From: Isohypsibius dastychi
Taxonomy: Eukaryota; Tardigrada; Eutardigrada; Parachela; Isohypsibiidae
Direction: 5' to 3'
Length of the DNA stretch: 17,939 nt
Assembly: GCA_034696485.1 (NCBI GenBank)
Contig: JAQIWT010000571.1
Coordinates: forward strand, 1 to 17,939
How positions within the stretch are numbered: the first letter of the stretch is position 1; every line of letters begins with the position of its first letter. The notes below the pieces were generated by a model. That model saw only the letters and a program-made list of their open reading frames with translations. It searched no databases and had not been told where the DNA came from. Positions 6,734 through 15,400 of this stretch are shown in pieces. The position numbers were made by a program, and so were the translations under genes.

Positions 6734-9239
6734 TTAAAATTGATTTTCGGCTAGCCCAAGTTCGTCATTGTCTTCGCTGTCGAGGAAGCGATTATGATGG
6801 TCAGCGTTACTCTCCGAATCCTAAGAATTAAAAAAAATCGTCGAACATGAATCGGAATCATTGCAATAACACGACTCCGAACCTCAAGACTGTCAGCAAA
6901 TGTAGTGCCAGCGTTGTTTCCTCGACTGTACATGGGGTTCAGGAAGTTGGGTCCAGCGCCCTCCATTTCTACGGTCTCATCATGGGCCCCAAACTGCCGA
7001 AAGGAAAACGGACTCTGACTCCTACAGAGGAGCAAGCGTTGAATAATGTGTTTCAAGGACCAAATAATCAATTACCTCCGACGCCATACAAAAAATCCGA
7101 CAAGTGCAGCTATTATAATGCCGAAGAGAATTCCAAAAAGAAGACCAACAATAGTTCCCACAGGAGTACCTGAAAAATCAGTCCTTTCCATTATATTGCC
7201 GAACAGCTCGAAACTTTGATGTACCACCGGTCTGCTCGTTGATCATCTTTTCATTCCTTGCATCCAGCGGTTCTCCGGAGATTTCCATCAAAATACCGGC
7301 AGGCGACATGAACTTATCTGAACCGGCTGAATAAAACGCAAAACAAATCTTATTATGCAATACCCTAAGAGAACTCACGCTCGGCTGCTGACCTTTTTTA
7401 TTTTCTTCCTCCAGGAACGAAACCAAAAGCTGGGCAGTCTTGTCGGCTGACATCCCGTCTTTCTGATCTTTTGCTTGGAGGAATGCTTGCAATTCCCCAG
7501 TATGCAAAATACTCCTATGAACGTTCAGCTTATCCTTAAGAATAAATTTCTTCAAATCGGCCAAGCACTTCAGAGCAAATACGGGAATGGAATTTACTGT
7601 TTTTACGGAAGAGCGCCGCAGGAAGCTCTCGATGACCTCGACGGCATCGTCTACTTTATCCTTTTCAACACTGACCCTCACAACCGCACCTAAAGAAAGT
7701 TTTTATCGTACTTCACTGATTTAAACACTAGCAGTGGTAATGCAGTTTGTCATATTTCGCTCACCACAATGAAGAAAACAGCTTCCAATCACCTCAATGG
7801 GCTTCGCACATATGCGATTTGTTTTGACTTCAGTTCTAAACGCACACAGGTTCTTCATGATCTGGAAGTTTGTTCTGGTAAGAAGGTGGCCGAAACTGGC
7901 ATTGTTAAATAGTATTTACCTCCTGCCGGTCATTACCACAAGCACAAAATCGACCCGAACACTTTGTGCCTTTAGAATCCAACTGCAGGAACATTCTCTC
8001 GGAGCGCCCAACTTCTTCCATTATCTCCTCAATGCTTTTCTCGCCATGCGCTACAAATATCTTCGAGCTCTGTGTTCGGAAATATGACGACAAGGCTTCT
8101 TGAGTCAGGTCCTAAAATCAAACATTAAGTATACAGCAAATAATCTTAATCCGTGAAGGGAGCTATTCTTACCATTTGCCCAATTTTAAATGAATTCAGT
8201 TTAATGGCTTGTGTCAAGTCAGATGGCAACTTGACTTGGAAGCTGTTCCCGCTTGGAAATTCAACATCATCAGTGTCGCATGGAATCAAGTCAGCATCCA
8301 ACTTGAAGCTGTTTCCGTCTGGTTCGTCGTCTTCCCAGTTGTCTGGATCATACCTGAACGACAAGATGTTGATATAAAGCGCCTCTTGAAAAATGGCAAT
8401 ACAAAATGAAAATACCGTAATGTCCGAAATAGAAGCCCGGGCTACAATTCTTTCAAAGCAATTTTTCCAACCTGTCACGTGACGAAAAAAAGCGTTTTTT
8501 AAAGGGGGGACCCTTGAAAACTAGGGTAAATTTGGGCTTCTATTTCGGACTGGGCTTCTATTACGGGGGGGCTTCTAATTCGGACATTACGGTAGATGAA
8601 AATAGATTACCAGCTTTTGGGTATCAGCCCGGCAGTCAAGACCACATCCTCAGCTATGGACAATACAAAAAAATTAAACTCAAGTACATTTGCAGTGACT
8701 CTTGCGAATGAACTAGAAACACTTACTGGGAGAGCAGGATGATGCATCTCTTAGATACCTGTTTTCTTCCGCCATATCCAAAATACTCAGCACGGCTCCT
8801 TCCCCTAGGATCAGTTCTCCTTCTTGAGGAAGAGACTGCAAAAATTGATTTAAATACCATACCAGAGTCAGCGAAAAACAAGATCCGTGGCGGTTAACGT
8901 ACCAAGCCTCTGACAACTCGGTGGTCAGAAAGCAGAAGAGATCTCCTGTTTTCAATCTGAACGGTATCTCCGGAACACGGAGCGTATCCTTTTTGCCATG
9001 CTTTCCCATCTTCAAAGCGACTTATTCCTTTCCATCGCCTTAATTTAGGTTCGCATTCAGCTGAAAAACAATTCTGCTGTGAATCGGTGATGTTCAAGAT
9101 TGACAACAGAAATCTCAATCTTACCGATGGAAAAGGTCACGAGGATGAAACCGATAATGTATCTGTTTATTCCACTTCTCTTACACCTATCAACATCACG
9201 AAATTGTCAATGACATAAAAATACAATTTTGACTCACAT
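6734..9239 (-). CDS. AMN: Amnionless, type I membrane partner of cubilin-type endocytic receptors
   Basis: Amnionless anchors cubilin and drives endocytosis in absorptive cells. Exons leftward: 9239-9238, 9186-9125, 9060-8903, 8835-8727, 8653-8611, 8353-8173, 8111-7920, 7861-7765, 7689-7379, 7312-7225, 7169-7076, 7021-6883, 6820-6734 (520 aa). The ATG is split AT/G by a 51-nt intron. Signal peptide is about residues 1-22. Two matching ectodomain blocks follow: FEDGKAWQKGYAPCSGD, and YDPDNWEDD with LIPCDTDDVEFPSGNSF, as in human AMN (HDPHLW, VPCRHDDVFFPPSASF). A Cys-rich module CACGN to CGAVV comes next (human CVCGN to CGAVV). One membrane segment spans about 419-441. The cytoplasmic tail has FLNPMY (472-477), matching the FxNPxF/Y endocytic signal. 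The exon 9/10 junction is ambiguous: a 7384/7383 donor would join KK to AGSDKF. Intron 5 (8354-8610) carries a MITE. Confidence 0.93.
8413..8594. mobile_element. MITE with 26-bp terminal inverted repeats and TA target site
   Basis: The ends are 26-bp inverted repeats (8413-8438 and 8569-8594) with a single mismatch. They start TACCGTAATGTCCGAA and end inside with TAGAAGCCC. The outermost TA on each side fits a TA target-site duplication, as made by Tc1/mariner-type and ISL2EU-type transposases. The 182-bp element has no coding capacity. Removing it leaves a 75-nt intron of amnionless, the normal size here, so insertion into a short intron is the simple reading. The superfamily is not certain. 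Confidence 0.85.
8534..8594 (+). repeat. Three subterminal direct copies of the MITE end motif
   Basis: GGGCTTCTA followed by T/A-rich sequence and CGG begins at 8534, 8552 and 8569, with spacing of 18 and 17 bp. The last copy runs into the right terminal repeat. The left end has only one copy, in opposite orientation. Confidence 0.85.
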
Positions 9240-9760
9240 TCTTAAACGTATCAATGACGTTTCCGGTATAAGCGGCGTTTCCTTTCAAGCTGAAACCTCG
9301 AAGTTCTAGCAAGCTTATTAGAATAGTCTTGGTATTGCTACAGGTAAACAAAGGCTACCTGAAATAAGCAATGCATTCCACAAACTATAAACAAACGTCT
9401 GGTTTAACTGGAGATATTGCGGTAGATCCAACTTTTCGATAGTTGATCATATCGATGACCTTTGTGCTAGGTGTGGCCAGAGGCCTTCGCCCAAACTGAA
9501 TCACCTAAAGCTCGTGTACAACAGCTTTTACTTGAATCCTATGCGAAAACAATATGATTATTGTGCAAGACATAAAATTTCTAGATTGAATATCACGAGA
9601 AAATTACCTGATCAAGTACTTCTGGCGAGCAGGCAGAAGATCCAGCCAAAAACTTGCCCAAACAGTCGAGGCAGGACGGTATATACCGATATATCGGAAA
9701 AGCCCCCTCGCAAGGAGTACCCCTCAGACATGCTGGTAACCTAGGAGTACAAAACCGACG
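9240..9760. promoter_or_regulatory. Head-to-head promoter region of amnionless and ADCK5
   Basis: About 521 nt between divergent start codons. The right side of amnionless exon 1 (5' UTR) lies in the first part. Near the ADCK5 ATG there are two overlapping palindromes (9677-9697), TATA-like in composition. A reading frame at 9514-9744 lacks a usable ATG and any family resemblance. No other gene is supported. Confidence 0.5.
9677..9697. promoter_or_regulatory. Two overlapping 12-bp palindromes upstream of ADCK5
   Basis: CGGTATATACCG (9677-9688) and CCGATATATCGG (9686-9697) are each perfect palindromes sharing three bases. They lie 64-84 nt before the ADCK5 ATG and are the only TATA-like sequence there. 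They could be a core promoter or a dimeric factor site; the sequence alone does not decide. Confidence 0.4.
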
Positions 9761-12227
9761 ATGCTGAATTTGTTGAGGTGTCCATCTGTGTCCGGCATAT
9801 TCAGTGTCCGGCATATTTGTCACAGAAATGTGGGGCACAAAAGTGGAATTCGTCGATGGCAGCATTCTCAGCACACCCAGAATCAGGCGGTGAAAGGGGG
9901 TTCACAGTGGTTCCAGTACATCGTTCGGATCCCTCGTCGTTGGATATGGCTTCCTTTGACGGCAGGAGGGATATTCGCTACAGGCGTCGTTCTCTCCGTG
10001 TACCAGGGCCATCACAGACAACTTTTGATAACTGCAAAAGGAATACAACGGTTTCTCAGGTATCGATACGAAATTCTTGTTTTCGTTCTATTTGTTTCCC
10101 AGCATCATTGGGTGAACCTTGTTAACGAGCATACTCTCTCCCTTTAAGGACTGCCAGTATTGGAACAACAATCTCATTGGATTACTTCTGGAATCTTCGG
10201 GGACTTCGTGAGGTACACTTTTTCGCGAGAAAATGCTAGTGGTTGAGATCTCGAACAGCTGTGTGTTGTCCTTTTTTAATGCCGAGCTAGGTACGCGCTA
10301 CTGCATGTTCAACGCGTTACCTACCTATAGGGGTACGAAAACTCAACTGCGGTACGCGTATACTTCTTTTGTTGTCAGGATTCTCTGGAATACGTTCAAG
10401 AATTGTCAGCGTGTCATTCCAGATCTGCTGATCGTCTTTTGGCTGGATGTTTGCTCAATGTGAGTTCGAGTTTTCCGGCCGATTAGAGTTTTTTCTTTAT
10501 TATTCGTTGTTTCCCAGGGTGGTTTGTACGTCAAGCTCGGCCAAGGTGAGCGCGTACTGTAGACGTTTTGACGTAAACGTAGCAATGTGTGATCTGACCC
10601 TATAGGTTTATGCTCCATGAACCACATTCTACCAAAAGAGTATGTTACCACATTGAGTGCACTTTTGGACAGAGCATTACCGCAACCGTTCGACGATGTC
10701 AATCGCCTTATGATCGAAGAGTTCGGGAAGCCCCCTGATCAACTGTTCAGTTCGTTTGACAAGACCCCGATTGCAGCTGGAAGTTTGGCCCAGGTTCATC
10801 GTGCGACCACTTTAGATGGACAGGTTAGAAATACGAGTTCAAAATAATTCACGATTTTCACTGATGAACGGTTTGTAGGATGTTGCGGTGAAATGCCAGT
10901 ATCTTGATCTCCGTGATCGGTTTGTGGGCGACACGAGAGCTGTCGATCTTTTGCTTGCATTAGTTGAATGGATGCACCCAAAGTTTTCCTTCCGGTGGGT
11001 TCTCAAAGAGCTGAAAGGCACCTTGGCTCAGGAGTTGGATTTTTGCAATGAAGCTTTGAATTCTGAGCGTTGTGCTCGTGAGTTCAACGAGTCCAGAGCG
11101 TTTATCCACGTTCCCGTTGTCAACTGGCCGATGACGAGCAAGCGGATACTGACTACAGAATTCATCGATAACGCATGTAGGATATCGGACGTTGCTGGAA
11201 TTCGGGCGATGGGTCTGCGGATTGAAGATGTCAGCCGGAAGATGATTCAGGTTTTCGCGGAGCAGGTTTTCCTTTCGGGGTTTGTTCATTCGGACCCCCA
11301 CCCCGGAAATATTCTGGTACCATGAATTCTGCCACCAGTTGTGAACAATTGCGAAAACACTGTGTATGGATATTTAGGTACGGAACGTTCGTGGATCGGC
11401 TCAGTTGGTTCTACTAGACCACGGCCTTTACGAAGTGGGTCCATTTTTATCCGATTGACCTTTTGGCTTTCTTAATTGCTGTTCTGGTGTAGATTATTGG
11501 AGACGCTGACCGGAAAAATCTGTGTCATTTATGGAAGGCATTAGTGCTGAAAGATATCACGGGTATGAAAACTTACTCTAAGCTGCTTGGTGTGAACGGT
11601 AAGTGAAATATTGCCAGCTTAAGCTTACAATAATTGCTCAAGTACAGCAAAACTTTTGCTTTTGCAGATTATGAAATGCTTTGTGAAATACTAACCCAGC
11701 GTCCTCTTCACCTCGACATGCCAATGAGCGTCCGTCTTGGGGCGGAAGCAACCAGAAAAGACCTGGCTTACATGCAGAAAATGGCCCAGGAGCGGTTTGA
11801 TCAAGTACGTGGTTTGTTTCCTGATTCTTCTTCTCTAGTACGCAAATATTATTTTCAGATAATGGAAGTCTTGAAAAAGATGCCAAAACCCATGTTATTG
11901 GTCTTGCGTAATTTCAACACGGTACGCAGTATCTGCGCGATACATGGATTTCCCGTTGACCGATTCACACTGAATGCCCGGATTGCCGTTCGAGGTACAC
12001 ATTACGAGTCGAAGAATTCCCTGGATCAGACTTCGTCTTCGAATCTGGTTTCCGGCCGATCTAACCGGCCCTTTGGACGAATCTCGGTGCTGAAATCGCG
12101 GGTTATTTTTGAATGGCGGCTTTTTTGTGAACGGATTCGTATACTAGCGGTTATCACTTATTTAAAAATTTTACAGTTTCTCGGCCGTATTAATAATGCC
12201 GACGAGTTCGTTGAAATGTTACGTTGA
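9761..12227 (+). CDS. ADCK5: ADCK5, mitochondrial UbiB-family atypical kinase-like protein
   Basis: ADCK5 belongs to the UbiB/ABC1 atypical kinases; its own substrate is not established. Exons: 9761-10059, 10149-10212, 10379-10459, 10518-10545, 10606-10823, 10879-11316, 11378-11434, 11493-11598, 11668-11804, 11859-12227 (598 aa; human about 580, from memory). The first 50 residues have no Asp or Glu and many Arg/His, a mitochondrial presequence, followed by a membrane segment (about 62-80). Family motifs are KLGQ (154-157), [10 protein letters not shown] in place of the nucleotide loop (213-222), VAVK lysine K235, ELD (E282, D284), the HSDPHPGN catalytic loop (D369) and LLDHG (D390) replacing [14 protein letters not shown] and AERF-type C-terminal blocks match ADCK5 better than ADCK1 or ADCK2. 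Intron 9 (11805-11858) is 54 nt, in frame and stop-free. Start chosen at the first ATG giving the presequence. Confidence 0.95.
9788..9817 (+). repeat. 16-bp-period duplication in the ADCK5 presequence
   Basis: GTGTCCGGCATATT occurs at 9788-9801 and again at 9804-9817, a period of 16 bp. Since 16 is not a multiple of three, the two copies are read in different frames, as VSGIF and then SVRHI. Confidence 0.85.
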
Positions 12228-12346
12228 AATTGTCTTGAGTTTTTATAGAAATTGATTTTGTTGATATTGCCAGTTTTTGGTATGTACTGTACTGTGGTAT
12301 TCAGTTTTGCCAGATTTTGACCCAGTTCGATGACTTTCGGTTGAAA

Positions 12347-12352
12347 AATAAA
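12347..12352 (+). terminator. Polyadenylation signal AATAAA after ADCK5
   Basis: Canonical hexamer 120 nt beyond the ADCK5 stop codon, on its strand. Confidence 0.65.
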
Positions 12353-12433
12353 AGGTTCGTGATAATTTTAGCTACAAGTTTCAGAATTTCAAAATTTGCT
12401 TTCCTAATTTCAGATTTTGTTTTGTTGTGAAAT

Positions 12434-12454
12434 ATGGCCGCTCCTGTAACTTAG
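12434..12454 (+). promoter_or_regulatory. Six-codon upstream ORF before chitin synthase
   Basis: ATG GCC GCT CCT GTA ACT TAG encodes MAAPVT with a good start context (A at -3, G at +4). It ends 17 nt before the proposed chitin synthase ATG at 12472. If the 5' UTR includes it, it could limit translation. Confidence 0.4.
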
Positions 12455-12471
12455 AATTGGCGCTGAACGAC

Positions 12472-15400
12472 ATGGATATCTCTTCGGTGAGTGTTTCGGC
12501 TATTTTTACTGAATAAATATCGTAAATAATGTTGGTGATGTGTTTTTGAGTAATCAGTGATGCGGTGACCTTTTTCGTCGAAAGGTCAGTCTAGCCTAGA
12601 TTTAAAGGATCAGTGGGAGATGAATGATAAGCTGAGTAGTAGTGAGATATTTTGGAGAGATCCGCTTTGTTCGTCTGAGTCAGACATAAGAATAACATTA
12701 TTCACCATATTCGAACAACGTCGGCGATTTTTCAGGTGACTGACGCGCAAGTGACATCGTTGGCCCCGGCTGAACTACGAGTGAGTTCGCATCGCGGGTC
12801 TGACCGGAAATCTCTCCCACTTGACATACGTTCGTACGTCTCTCATGAGGATTGCTTCAGTTTCACTGCCAGCCACCACAACCACCGAGAAAAGAAGCGC
12901 CCTCTCTGTTGTTACAACATGTAACCGGCATGATCGTAGCACCTCCTTTTGCTGACTGTACAATTGGGCGATCGGTGCTACCCTACCGCTTCCTTACGAG
13001 CCTCCGTCGTCACATCTCTTTTGTGTTGAAAGAAAATAAGACGGAAAATCAGTGAGCGACATTTGAGTTTCTTTACCTGTTTCTCCGGATGCAAATCACT
13101 TTTTTATGGATGACCTTTTCTATGTAGTGTTCTCGGAATGATTACTTGACCGATTGGAGATTATCTGGTGGAATGTCCCGGCGGGAAGTTGGCCCGTTTC
13201 GGGATTTGTTTCGGAAACGGAGTCAGCGTGATTGGAATCGCATTCGGACTAATTTGGTTCGCCGATCGCGAAAGCAGCGGAATGGTCAACGGTCCAGCGG
13301 AAACGATCTGGCATCGGGAACGGAGGCTGCTGGTTATATTCCGGACAATATTCAGGTAACAATTAATCCACAATGCGTGACAGAGTTTTATGTAACATGA
13401 GAAAAGCACTTCTTGATACAACAAAAGCCTCACGTTGCTGATGTTGGCTGGAATAGGACAAATAGGTGCGAGATTTGCTTTTCAGCCGCTTGAAGTGAGA
13501 TTGTGGTTTTCATAACATTTTTCTACTGGAATTGAGGAAATGAACTCGTGTCGAAATCAGAAAAGAATTTCATTTCTTTTTCTTTTTTTACTCATTTCTC
13601 AGGGTGGTTTTTAGTCAGCATCTCACAGATTCTGCATTGGTTCGGACGTTGAATTTAATTGGGAGCTAGTGACCTTGAGGTACTTGATAGAGCATGAGTA
13701 TGTTTTGATTGGATTATGCAAGCGATTACTAGTTGCGCGGGTTATAGGTCCGAGTGAATGAAGTTGAAGAAGCCTTTCTTAGCCGGTCGCTGGCCGGTCG
13801 TATTCTAATTTTCAACTTATTAACCCCAACGGTTCATTTACGAGGATAGATAGTTGACATAACATTTGGCAAGTGAACTTTATATGATTCTGTTGGGTTA
13901 GGTAGACAAAGTTAATAGAGCACTCTTCCTTGAACGTCCACATAGACTTCCAAGACATCATCAATGTCGACAACGACCTTGAGTTGCTGAAGTCAGCGCA
14001 ATCCAAACAAATAAGTCTTAATTATTGCCTGCCTACTACTTGAAAGAAATACGGACGTGGCCGCATGTCAATAATCTTTTGGCTGTATTTGTCATGACTA
14101 TGAGCATAGTAAGCGATAGGAGAAATATTACAAGTTGGTGAAAATAACGGATATTATATGGAACTTTGCCAGTTGTGACCGTGTGGTTTAATAATATCGC
14201 AGAACCAAGTTGGTCAGCAACATGCCGAAATACATTCTATGATGTTTAGGGAGTTCTCAAAAGGTTTCACGTAAAACACAAATAACAGAACTGGTGAAAT
14301 AATGATAAATAATAATACCGTACTGTAAATATTGTACTGTTGTCTGACAATACGACAGAAAGTGACCACAATTTTGTTTGTAAGTAAAACAGAATTATTT
14401 TAATTACAAAAATCTGCTGAATTAATAAATGATGAAACAAAACCTACGTATGATTTGACAAATGTTTTCAGTTCTCCTGTTTTGCCGTTCGTCTGTCCGT
14501 CATGAGATCGCAACGAATTTCGCAATTGGATACATGAGTAACTTCATTCTGGTGCGGAAATATTAGTTTACTTCATTCAGGTCTAGACTTTCAGCACATT
14601 TTTGAACCAATGGTCACCCACGTGAGACCGTCGGAAAAATGTTAACAATAGAATGCGCGAGCTCCTGAATTCGTACCACTATGTCATCATAAAAGATTCA
14701 GGCATCCGATACAGAAATATGTTTATTTCAACACTGTGATCATATTTGCACAGTCTTGCCGGTTTGAGCGTTGTTACTGACCATTTGACCGGATTATGTT
14801 GCATTAACATTCCGAACGTTTGTCGTAACTGTTGCATTTTGTCTGCGTTTTTATAAATCCTGTTTATTATCTAACACAAATATACCTTTTCAGGATGACC
14901 AAAGATCCGAAGGATTCATTGAGAATCAACGAGGACAGCATAATGCAAGGAATGTTGGTTTACAAGACGATGACCTCAATTCCCAGTTCGAATCTGCTTC
15001 CGTTTTGCGTGAACGAGGCAATCAGAATAATGGATTAACCGGGGAAAATACGGAGGAAAGCTCGGCCATTGGGCCAATTCCTGGCCGGGCATCTGAAAGG
15101 TGACCTTTTGACATTTACCATTTTTCCTGTTGCAATACGTGTTTTTTGGTTTTCCAGTGATATTAGAGGATGGGATGTGTTTCGAGCTGTCCCCCAAGCC
15201 ATCGAGACGAGCCAACGTCATTCTCACTGCATACAAGTTTGCCTTCAGATCCTGAAGCTGGTCATATATTTCTTCACCCTGGTTGTTGTCCTGATCTCTG
15301 CTGTGATATCCAAATTTACTGTTCTGCTCATGACGTCCCATATGGAACCTGGGAAGAAAATGTCAACCTGCAAACGATCCGGTATGTTTTTAAGCCAGTG

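Larger units (their letters stand above)
12228..12471. other. ADCK5 3' UTR and chitin synthase 5' region
   Basis: Only 244 nt separate the ADCK5 stop from the proposed chitin synthase ATG. The stretch holds an AATAAA (12347-12352), then a good splice acceptor TTCCTAATTTCAG ending at 12413, then a small upstream ORF. No TATA box is seen. Confidence 0.5.

Noticed and set aside
9514-9744. 76-codon plus-strand frame before ADCK5
   Set aside because: It does not begin with ATG, resembles no family and overlaps the palindromic promoter-like sequence.
12736-13055. Separate small gene between ADCK5 and chitin synthase
   Set aside because: The short exons join in phase 0 to the chitin synthase exon at 13128 and have no stop of their own with a good 3' end. 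A separate gene is possible but less simple.
13812-14006. 64-codon minus-strand frame in the long chitin synthase intron
   Set aside because: No motif, no good start context and no splice partners were found. It is a chance frame in AT-rich intron sequence.
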